DNA of 11,394 bases from Bacillota bacterium (GTDB taxonomy: Bacteria; Bacillota; Clostridia; Clostridiales; Clostridiaceae): NCBI GenBank assembly GCA_023417975.1, contig JAEZDX010000248.1:1-11394 (forward strand), read 5' to 3'. The translations under genes and the position numbers were made by a program. Every line of letters starts with the position of its first letter. Position 1 is the first letter of the stretch. The notes under the pieces are model-generated. The model did no database searches and had not been told where the DNA came from. It worked only from the letters and a program-made list of their open reading frames with translations. Of this stretch, positions 1 to 5,602 are shown piece by piece.

Positions 1-66
<66 letters not shown>

Positions 67-77
67 TCATCTATTAT

Positions 78-151
78 GGCGCTATAGCCAAGTGGTAAGG
101 CACGGGTCTGCAACACCCTTACCCCCAGTTCAAATCTGGGTGGCGCCTCCA
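78..151 (+). tRNA. tRNA-Cys (GCA), with encoded CCA
   Basis: This is a complete cloverleaf. The acceptor stem is GGCGCTA (78-84) with TGGCGCC (141-147), the anticodon stem-loop contains GCA, and the T arm is CCCAG-TTCAAAT-CTGGG. The discriminator is U (148), as expected for tRNA-Cys, followed by encoded CCA (149-151). Its last 26 bases (126-151) are repeated exactly at 3235-3260, so the gene has served as an integration site. The 3' part seen here was probably supplied by the incoming element, which keeps the tRNA functional. Confidence 0.96.
126..151 (+). repeat. Left attachment-site repeat inside tRNA-Cys
   Basis: This 26-base copy begins in the 5' strand of the T stem and runs through the encoded CCA. 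It is identical to 3235-3260. The identity breaks at both edges: C against A before it, and A against G after it. It is the junction next to the recombinase remnant, so it corresponds to attL. Confidence 0.88.
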
Positions 152-161
152 AAAAGAGAAG

Positions 162-200
162 CTTCAAATTCTTATAAACAAAGGGTTTGAAGTTTTTTTT
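162..200 (+). terminator. Rho-independent terminator after tRNA-Cys
   Basis: The arms CTTCAAATTCTT (162-173) and AAGGGTTTGAAG (181-192) form a 12-bp stem that includes two G-T pairs, with a 7-base loop, followed by eight T (193-200). It ends the tRNA transcript. Because it lies inside the integrated element, it probably replaced the host terminator now found at 3264-3297. Confidence 0.8.
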
Positions 201-214
201 ATTCTTTTTTTTTA

Positions 215-224
215 TGTATGCAAG
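215..224 (+). repeat. Putative recombinase arm site, left
   Basis: TGTATGCAAG lies between the tRNA terminator and the stop codon of the recombinase remnant. The 9-base core TGTATGCAA recurs twice in tandem at 3160-3180, just inside the other end of the element. Many tyrosine recombinases of Gram-positive elements bind short direct repeats internal to the ends through an N-terminal arm-binding domain. The match to that role is inferred from position and repetition only. Confidence 0.45.
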
Positions 225-227
225 GCA

Positions 228-488
228 TTATTCTAATGTTTTAACCATTTTTTCATAATCTTCATCATTTGTATTAACATTTTTCAAATAATGTAGTGTC
301 ATACTTAAGGTGGAATGACCAAGCCATTTTTGTAATTTAGTTACATCAAGCCCATTTTTATATAAAAGAGAAGCTACTGTAAAGCGAATCTTATGACTGC
401 TTCTGTATGGAATATCAACTGCTTCACAGGATTTTTTCAAATGTCGGTTATAAGTACTGGTTATTAGTGGTTTCCCATCGTGCATCAA
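228..488 (-). pseudogene. Tyrosine recombinase/integrase, C-terminal fragment
   Basis: The 86 residues cover the C-terminal half of the catalytic domain of a phage-type tyrosine recombinase. Visible are the H-x-x-R box (H32-K-I-R35), the L-G-H box (residues 56-58), the nucleophile tyrosine in T-L-H-Y (Y67) and a charged C-terminal tail. The arm-binding and core-binding domains and the first catalytic arginine are absent, and family members usually have 300-400 residues. An in-frame TAA (489-491) stands directly upstream of the first possible start, and no ribosome binding site is visible. The gene reads towards tRNA-Cys, the usual place of an integrase at its own attachment site. It should be inactive. 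The truncation point coincides with the start of the neighbouring plus-strand ORF, marking a deletion or rearrangement junction near 480-490. Confidence 0.82.
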
Positions 489-992
489 TTAATAAACTCA
501 AAAAAAATCGCAAAGGTTTTAGATAGCTCAATTGATTATTTGGCAGGAATGAAAGGTGCACTAGATATTTCACAAAGAGAACAGACTTCTGAAACATTCC
601 TTAAAAACCTATGTATAGTTATTGCAAATGCAAATTTGAAAGTTCAAACTGATAATATTGGCAATACGGTTATAAGTACAAATAATCAATATATTAAGAA
701 CTTTCTTGACCAAACAAGAGGGTCAGACTATAATGACGATGAAAAAATTGACAAAATTATTCAGAGTTATTCGGGGCTTAGAGTTTGGAAAGGTGAGCTT
801 GTTGATAAAGATAAATATTTAGGATTAGCTAAAGAAGATTTTCTAAAAAATGGATTGTTATATGGAAAAGCTTTTGAAGGATTAATACCAATTACACAGT
901 ACGATTATGAAGAATATCCAAACGAAAGTAGAGACAATGTTATGTATAGAGAAAAACTTTGGTCTGAGTTACTATCGAAAAATAAAATTTGA
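480..992 (+). CDS. Uncharacterised ORF, probably 5'-truncated, repressor-like N-terminus
   Basis: This 170-residue ORF opens with GTG but has no visible ribosome binding site. Its first codons overlap the recombinase remnant on the other strand. Residues 6-24 (S-K-K-I-A-K-V-L-D-S-S-I-D-Y-L-A-G) resemble the last helix and closing motif of an Xre/Cro-type helix-turn-helix domain, where 'A-x-x-L-x-V-S-x-D-Y-L-x-G' is typical. If so, the DNA-binding helices have been lost. The remainder (about residues 30-170) is acidic and hydrophilic, with no signal peptide or membrane segment, and I do not recognise it. It is probably the surviving C-terminal part of an element regulator joined to the cut integrase. 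An intact small gene with an internal start cannot be excluded. Confidence 0.5.
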   Translation: MHQLINSKKIAKVLDSSIDYLAGMKGALDISQREQTSETFLKNLCIVIANANLKVQTDNIGNTVISTNNQYIKNFLDQTRGSDYNDDEKIDKIIQSYSGLRVWKGELVDKDKYLGLAKEDFLKNGLLYGKAFEGLIPITQYDYEEYPNESRDNVMYREKLWSELLSKNKI

Positions 993-1014
993 AAATAGGA
1001 AAAGGAGATTTTAT

Positions 1015-1392
1015 TTGACTTTATAAGATTTAAGAAAAATAGCATTTGGGAAGGTCAAACCTCGAAAGATATCAAAGGATTGTTATGTTGCTTCTGTTGC
1101 CAGTGCTTTATTATCTGACAAAGGAAACGTTAATATTGGTGTTTGTATTGATACACCTTCCAGTATGGGATTTTGTGCTGAACATTCTGCTATTGCTCAA
1201 ATGGTAACTAATGAGGAATCAAGAATTGTTAAAATAGTGGCTGTTGGTAAAGAAGGAAAGGTATATCCTCCTTGTGGGAGATGCAGGGAGTTTATGTATC
1301 AAATAAATAGTGATAACCTTGAATTAGATGTGTTAGTTGATGATAATAAAGTGGTTAAACTTAAAGAATTATTGCTATATTGTATAGAATAG
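1015..1392 (+). pseudogene. Cytidine/blasticidin-type deaminase with a stop at codon 4
   Basis: A ribosome binding site AAAGGAGA (1001-1008) sits 7 bases before TTG at 1015. The frame reads TTG ACT TTA TAA (stop, 1024-1026) and then continues open for 121 codons to the natural stop at 1390-1392. The translated remainder is a tetramer-type cytidine deaminase. It has the zinc ligand and catalytic acid in C54-A-E56, followed by H57, and the other two ligands in P-C87-G-R-C90, numbered from the TTG. Cytidine deaminases hydrolyse cytidine to uridine, and relatives act on blasticidin S; the substrate here is unknown. No ATG, GTG or TTG occurs in frame between the stop and ATG 1165. That start would give 75 residues lacking the N-terminal strands, so it is unlikely to be active. 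One substitution (TAT or TAC to TAA) would explain the defect, as would a sequencing error. Confidence 0.8.
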
Positions 1393-1645
1393 AAAATTAT
1401 GTTTATGGTGGAAGGATAACATAGGATTAATAATGGCAGTTCACATTCGTTAAATATTACGTATTTAAAATTATTTTATACTCTATATGCCCTCAAATTA
1501 GTTATTATATGTCATTGAGTTTTACGAACTACTTAAATTTTGATAATATTGGGCTAGAATAGTCATAAATAAGTTTTAGAAATACATTATATTTAACTTG
1601 TGCTATAGGCAAAAAGCAGACCTATCGTAAAAGGAGTAGAAAACT
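1393..1645. other. AT-rich intergenic stretch before the AraC-type gene
   Basis: I see no gene here. The only structure is an AT-only inverted repeat, TTAAATA (1450-1456) with TATTTAA (1462-1468) around five bases. It has no T-run after it, so it is a poor terminator. No convincing promoter stands out, although the following gene needs one because the deaminase has its own stop and the genes are 253 bases apart. Confidence 0.5.
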
Positions 1646-3043
1646 GTGGAATGGATTAAACGAATGGAAAAGGTTCTTGACTATATTGAAGAACATTTAA
1701 CTGAATCAATCGATTTTGATGAAATAGCTAAGATTGTATGCTGCTCAAATTACAATTTTCAAAGAGTCTTTTCATTCTGCATGGAGATTCCGCTGGCTGA
1801 GTATATAAGAAACAGAAGGATGAGTTCAGCGGCTGATGAACTTCGTTATTCCGATATGAAAATACTAGACATTGCAGTTAAGTATGGCTATGATTCACAA
1901 GAAGCCTTCTCCAGAGCCTTTATGAAATTCCATGGAGTAACGCCTAAACATGCTAGGAATGCTCATGTTAAACTTAATATTTGTCCTAAAGCAACGTTAA
2001 TGTATAGGGAGGACAACAAGCCTATGAATAAGCAAGTACCAAATTATTTCCTAGAGAGAAAGCCAACGAGTGAACTACTGAGAAACAAAGCCCCTAGTCC
2101 GATAACTCTGAATTTCCCAGTCTCTATGTGGTCATACATGGAATACATAGGACAAAATACGAATACCATGCAAACATATACGCTCATATCAACCTTAACT
2201 GGAGATACATATAATGCAGGACTTACCCTCACTGAAGATAGTGGTATTCTAACAGCTATGGAAGCATTCGGATATAAATGTAATATATATTCCACGAGAC
2301 AAAGTGATAAAAATTATATACCTGAAATGGAATTAAGAGAACTTATCATTAATGAAATTGTAAAAAATAAAAGACCAGTTATTGCTGTAAATATTGTTGA
2401 TTGCTGTTTTGGTGGGGTAATTGTGGGATATAAAGATAATGGCGAATGTTTATTGAATTGGGGTTATTTCCCATTCGATTTTTCTGATAATCCTCAGCCC
2501 ATCTTAACGGAGTGCAGGGACTGGTACGTGAAAACACAGAAAGTAATATTTGTTAGTGAACATTCAAATTGTCCTGTAGACCTAAAGCAAATATATATAA
2601 ACAGTTTGAAAAAGGCAGCCGAATATTTGGGGAATGCAGAAAAACTTAAGACTGAGACATTTTATACAGAATGGAGAACCCGATTAATAGAAAATGAACC
2701 ATTAATCAATAATGATTACTCATTAATTGACCCTATGTGGTGTGATTATGCTGAGAAAAGATTTTACGCTGGGCAATTTATGTTACAGTTAAAAGCATTA
2801 CTGCCGGAATACGAAAAAAAGCTAAATGATTTATGGAATATATTTGGGAGAAATATTAATAGTTTGATGTATGAATATATTGCTAAAGTAGATTTAGCTC
2901 CAGGTGCTGATACCGAAAGCATCAATATTAAGAAGTTAAACGATGAAACAGTGCGGAAAGAAATGAGCGAGATTGTAGAAAGATGCGAGGAAGAGGAACG
3001 AAAAGCAGCGGGGATTATAAGTGAAATAGTTTCGGGTATATAA
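1646..3043 (+). CDS. AraC-family regulator with C39-peptidase-like C-terminal region
   Basis: The protein has 465 residues and starts at GTG, with AAGGAG (1631-1636) 9 bases upstream. Residues 5-105 are an AraC/XylS double helix-turn-helix: first motif about 19-42 (I-D-F-D-E-I-A...N-F-Q-R-V-F), second about 72-95 (I-L-D-I-A-V-K-Y-G-Y...F-S-R-A-F), closing with the signature G-V-T-P (97-100). The DNA-binding domain is N-terminal, as in Rob/SoxS-type proteins, but the remainder is not the usual GyrI-like effector domain. Residues about 155-305 have the layout of a papain/C39-like fold as in BtrH-type proteins (G-Y-K-C near 209-212, R-P-V-I-A-V-N-I at 243-250, G-Y and L-L-N-W-G-Y near 261-274). 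The last 150 residues are helical. No signal peptide or membrane segment is seen. It probably senses a small molecule or peptide, and its target is unknown. It is the only intact cargo gene of the element. Confidence 0.85.
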   Translation: MEWIKRMEKVLDYIEEHLTESIDFDEIAKIVCCSNYNFQRVFSFCMEIPLAEYIRNRRMSSAADELRYSDMKILDIAVKYGYDSQEAFSRAFMKFHGVTPKHARNAHVKLNICPKATLMYREDNKPMNKQVPNYFLERKPTSELLRNKAPSPITLNFPVSMWSYMEYIGQNTNTMQTYTLISTLTGDTYNAGLTLTEDSGILTAMEAFGYKCNIYSTRQSDKNYIPEMELRELIINEIVKNKRPVIAVNIVDCCFGGVIVGYKDNGECLLNWGYFPFDFSDNPQPILTECRDWYVKTQKVIFVSEHSNCPVDLKQIYINSLKKAAEYLGNAEKLKTETFYTEWRTRLIENEPLINNDYSLIDPMWCDYAEKRFYAGQFMLQLKALLPEYEKKLNDLWNIFGRNINSLMYEYIAKVDLAPGADTESINIKKLNDETVRKEMSEIVERCEEEERKAAGIISEIVSGI

Positions 3044-3159
3044 AATTAAATATTTACATGAAGTAAGAAAAAGTTTCTAGTGGTTGTAAAAGTTAAGAGC
3101 AAGCTACTTAGTTCGTATTCTTTATAAATGTGAATCAACTTAAGTTCTCTGAAATTGAA

Positions 3160-3180
3160 TGTATGCAAAGTGTATGCAAA
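3160..3180 (+). repeat. Putative recombinase arm sites, right (tandem pair)
   Basis: Two perfect copies of TGTATGCAAA (3160-3169 and 3171-3180) are separated by one base, giving an 11-base period that places both on the same face of the helix. They lie about 55 bases inside the right attachment repeat and share the TGTATGCAA core with the left site at 215-224. Confidence 0.5.
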
Positions 3181-3234
3181 TAAAATCGGATATCGCAGAA
3201 CACTCCTTTCTATAGGGTTTTTATAGTGATTAAA

Positions 3235-3260
3235 CAGTTCAAATCTGGGTGGCGCCTCCA
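3235..3260 (+). repeat. Right attachment-site repeat (tRNA-Cys 3' fragment)
   Basis: This is an exact 26-base copy of the tRNA-Cys 3' end without any D arm or anticodon arm, so it is not a tRNA gene. It is followed within 3 bases by a terminator. It is most simply the displaced original tRNA 3' end left at the right junction (attR) when the element integrated. Confidence 0.88.
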
Positions 3261-3263
3261 GAC

Positions 3264-3297
3264 AAAGACTTTGAGAAATCTCAGAGTCTTTTTTTAT
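3264..3297 (+). terminator. Rho-independent terminator past the right attachment repeat
   Basis: The arms AAAGACTTTGAG (3264-3275) and CTCAGAGTCTTT (3280-3291) form a 12-bp stem with one G-T pair and an AAAT loop, then a T run to 3295. It begins 3 bases after the tRNA-Cys 3' fragment, so it was most likely the original terminator of the tRNA operon before integration. It now ends transcripts leaving the element. The stretch from here to 3484 is AT-rich, and I see no gene in it. Confidence 0.85.
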
Positions 3298-3484
3298 TTT
3301 GCGATGATTTATAAGTTTTTTATACATTTTACTGAAATAGTAAGTTCATTTCAAGAAGATAAATATTATAGCATATTAAGAATGAAGTATGCCGATTTGC
3401 TATGAAAAACGTAGTAATCTTGAGATAAGTGGTAATAATAAAAAATATCTGAAGATAATGATTGAATTATATTAAATTGAAAAA

Positions 3485-3513
3485 TTGTAAAATAGAAAGA
3501 AATCAATTATTAT
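3485..3513 (+). promoter_or_regulatory. Probable sigma-A promoter of the ctsR operon
   Basis: TTGTAA (3485-3490) and TATTAT (3508-3513) are separated by 17 bases, placing the transcription start near 3520, right at the edge of the CtsR operator. The -35 box is only a partial match, so the exact position is uncertain in this AT-rich stretch. Confidence 0.5.
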
Positions 3514-3521
3514 TATATTAA

Positions 3522-3538
3522 GGTCAAAGAAAGACAAA
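3522..3538 (+). promoter_or_regulatory. CtsR operator (heptad repeat)
   Basis: GGTCAAA, three bases, then AGACAAA matches the CtsR box consensus (A/G)GTCAAANAN(A/G)GTCAAA except for one change in the second heptad (GAC in place of GTC). It lies between the presumed -10 box and the ctsR ribosome binding site, so bound CtsR would block initiation of its own operon. This is the standard autoregulatory arrangement. Confidence 0.85.
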
Positions 3539-3555
3539 GTCGGGAGAGTGGATTT

Positions 3556-4014
3556 ATGACAAGATTATCTGACGTCATCGAACAATTTATAAAAGACCTA
3601 TTAAGTGATAATACGGAAAGAGAGCTTACCATTCAGAGAAATGAATTGGCAAACTATTTCAGCTGTGCCCCTTCACAGATAAATTATGTCTTAACCACCA
3701 GGTTTACTACAGACAGAGGTTATTATATCGAGAGCAGAAGAGGCGGTGGAGGATATATAGTAATAAAAAGGATAGATTATAGTACAGGTAAGAGTCTGCT
3801 CGATTTGATAGTTGAAAAGGTAGGGAGCAGTATAACTTACGATAAAGCTGTTCAAATAATTGAAGGTTTGTACGAGTCACAAATTATTACTGAAAGAGAA
3901 GCCAATATTATGAAGATAGCAATTAATGATAGAACTTTAAATATATATGATAATAGGAATAGCTTAAGGGCTGATATTTTAAAATCCATGGCAATGGTAA
4001 TATGTAATAAGTAG
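3556..4014 (+). CDS. ctsR: Transcriptional repressor of class III stress genes CtsR
   Basis: This 152-residue protein has normal length for CtsR. It is a dimeric winged-helix repressor of clp and related heat-shock genes, released on heat or protein stress. The N-terminal half carries the helix-turn-helix (about residues 26-50, I-Q-R-N-E-L-A...S-Q-I-N-Y-V-L) and the wing R-R-G-G-G-G-Y (61-67). The glycine loop of this wing acts as the thermosensor in the family, and an arginine next to it is a target of McsB. The C-terminal half is the helical dimerisation domain. ATG 3556 follows GGGAG (3542-3546). It is the first gene of the operon and sits directly behind a CtsR box, so it is autoregulated. 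mcsA follows after 18 bases. Confidence 0.96.
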   Translation: MTRLSDVIEQFIKDLLSDNTERELTIQRNELANYFSCAPSQINYVLTTRFTTDRGYYIESRRGGGGYIVIKRIDYSTGKSLLDLIVEKVGSSITYDKAVQIIEGLYESQIITEREANIMKIAINDRTLNIYDNRNSLRADILKSMAMVICNK

Positions 4015-4032
4015 GTTGGGAGGGATTAAAAA

Positions 4033-4557
4033 ATGTTATGTGATAGGTGTAGAAAAAATGATGCCTCGGTTCACATTGTAAAAATTATTAACGGGGAGAA
4101 ACAGGAGTTAAATCTCTGTGAAACTTGTGCTCATCAAGCTAATGAAATAGGAATTAGTGATACTATAAAGTTTGGCAATCCTTTTTCATTTCAGAATATA
4201 TTAAGTGGACTTGTAGATTACTTGAATATATCTCCACAAGGAATGAGAACGCTTGAAACCGCGTGCCCTAAATGTGGCACCACCTATGCTGAGTTTAAGC
4301 AAACAGGCTATTTAGGCTGTGATGAGTGCTATAACTATTTTAATACCGCACTTGAAGCTGTAGTAAGGAGAGTTCAAGGAAATTCCGAGCATATAGGGAA
4401 AGTACCGTTGAAGTCTGAAAAAGAATTAGTTGATAAGAGAAAGTTGTTTAAACTGAAGGAAGAACTTCAAAAGGCTGTTCTCATGGAAGAGTACGAAAAA
4501 GCTGCAAAATTGAGAGATGAAATAAGAGTGATTCAAAGTTCTGAGGGGGAGGTATAA
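4033..4557 (+). CDS. mcsA: McsA, zinc-finger activator of the arginine kinase McsB
   Basis: The 174 residues have the McsA architecture. There are four C-x-x-C pairs, C3/C6, C29/C32, C78/C81 and C96/C99, which in the family bind zinc. A C-terminal UVR motif follows (about 133-168, with E-E-Y-E-K-A-A-K-L-R-D-E-I), a helical hairpin also found in UvrB and ClpC. McsA activates McsB and, with it, controls CtsR and feeds substrates to ClpC. A G-rich ribosome binding site (GGGAGGG) precedes ATG 4033. The stop is one base before the mcsB start, so the two are translationally coupled, in line with their forming a complex. It lies in the CtsR-regulated operon. Confidence 0.95.
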   Translation: MLCDRCRKNDASVHIVKIINGEKQELNLCETCAHQANEIGISDTIKFGNPFSFQNILSGLVDYLNISPQGMRTLETACPKCGTTYAEFKQTGYLGCDECYNYFNTALEAVVRRVQGNSEHIGKVPLKSEKELVDKRKLFKLKEELQKAVLMEEYEKAAKLRDEIRVIQSSEGEV

Positions 4558-4558
4558 T

Positions 4559-5581
4559 ATGGAGAATTGGGAGAAGTATACCGGAAGCTCGGAAGAATTG
4601 GTATTGAGCAATAGGATAAGAATTGCAAGGAACGTAAAGGGAAAACCATTTCCACATAAAATGAGTGTAGAGGATGCAAGAACTTTAGTAAGCAATATTG
4701 AAACTGCATTTTTCACAAATTCTCATATCAATGATAATTACCGCTCTATACATTTATGGGAATGTGACGATATAGACAGTGAAAAGTATATGGAAAAGCA
4801 CTTAATAAGCAAGGCACTGTTGGAGCATAAGGAAGGCTCTGCATTTATTGTAGGCGATAATGAAACTGTAAGTCTTATGATAAATGAAGAAGATCATATT
4901 CGCTTACAATGCATAAATGCCGGTTTCAATTTGAGAGAAAGCTATGAGATGGCTAATAAACTTGATGACCTTATAGAAGAAAGCATGGATTATGCATTTG
5001 ATGAAAAGATGGGATATATAACAGCATGTCCTACAAATCTCGGTACAGGATTGAGAGCTTCTGCAATGATTCATCTGCCGGCTCTTACTATGAATAATGG
5101 AATGAATGGAATTATTAAAGCACTAACCCAGGTGGGGATGACCATAAGAGGGTTATATGGCGAAGGAAGCAAGGCTCAGGGAAATCTCTATCAAATATCC
5201 AATCAAATTACCTTGGGTGTTTCTGAAGAAGACATTATTTCCAATTTAGAAGCTATAGTGAATCAGATTGTAAATGAGGAGAATAATACAAGAGAGCAGT
5301 TATATAGTAAATATAAATATGAGCTACAGGATAAGATATTTAGGTCACTAGGAATACTGAAAAGTGCTGTAATGTTAAACTCAAGTGAATGCTTAGATCT
5401 GTTATCCAGTGTAAGAATGGGTGTAGAAATGGATATAATTAAAGATGTTGATAAGAGCTTACTGAATAATCTTTTAATAGTAACTCAGCCGGCATCACTT
5501 CAAGCCAATTACAATACGCGGCTGACAGATAAAGAAAGGGATATAAATAGAGCTCATTTAGTAAAAGAAGCTTTGAAATAA
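4559..5581 (+). CDS. mcsB: Protein arginine kinase McsB
   Basis: The 340-residue protein is a phosphagen-kinase relative that phosphorylates arginine side chains in proteins. This marks them for ClpC-ClpP degradation and inactivates CtsR. Diagnostic segments are L-S-N-R-I-R-I-A-R-N (16-25), the substrate-site acidic loop N-E-E-D-H-I-R (109-115), the active-site cysteine C157 in A-C-P-T-N-L-G-T-G-L-R, and nucleotide-contacting arginines including R166. Near the C-terminus is R-D-I-N-R-A (327-332), the family's RDxxRA phospho-arginine-sensing motif. GGGGGAGG (4545-4552), within the end of mcsA, serves as ribosome binding site. The length matches the short clostridial forms (about 340-355). Confidence 0.95.
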   Translation: MENWEKYTGSSEELVLSNRIRIARNVKGKPFPHKMSVEDARTLVSNIETAFFTNSHINDNYRSIHLWECDDIDSEKYMEKHLISKALLEHKEGSAFIVGDNETVSLMINEEDHIRLQCINAGFNLRESYEMANKLDDLIEESMDYAFDEKMGYITACPTNLGTGLRASAMIHLPALTMNNGMNGIIKALTQVGMTIRGLYGEGSKAQGNLYQISNQITLGVSEEDIISNLEAIVNQIVNEENNTREQLYSKYKYELQDKIFRSLGILKSAVMLNSSECLDLLSSVRMGVEMDIIKDVDKSLLNNLLIVTQPASLQANYNTRLTDKERDINRAHLVKEALK

Positions 5582-5602
5582 AGGATATGGAGGTAGATTA
5601 GT

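Larger units (their letters stand above)
126..3260. mobile_element. Decayed integrative element in tRNA-Cys
   Basis: The ends are exact 26-base direct repeats of the tRNA-Cys 3' end (126-151 and 3235-3260), 3109 bases apart. Inside are a 5'-truncated tyrosine recombinase reading towards the tRNA, short repeats resembling recombinase arm sites near both ends, a truncated repressor-like ORF, a nonsense-bearing cytidine deaminase and an AraC-type regulator. tRNA 3' ends are standard attB sites for phage- and island-type tyrosine recombinases. No structural, replication, conjugation or mobilisation genes remain. With the recombinase truncated, the element should not be able to excise by itself. 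Confidence 0.85.

Noticed and set aside
1450..1468. Inverted repeat TTAAATA/TATTTAA as a terminator or operator
   Set aside because: All-AT arms of 7 bases in an AT-rich spacer are expected by chance, and no T-run follows.
3235..3260. A second tRNA-Cys gene at the right end
   Set aside because: Only the T-arm and acceptor 3' strand are present. The upstream sequence has no D arm or anticodon arm.
3046..3327. Minus-strand ORF of 93 codons spanning the right attachment repeat and the terminator
   Set aside because: It runs through the tRNA fragment and a terminator hairpin, resembles no family, and has no credible ribosome binding site.
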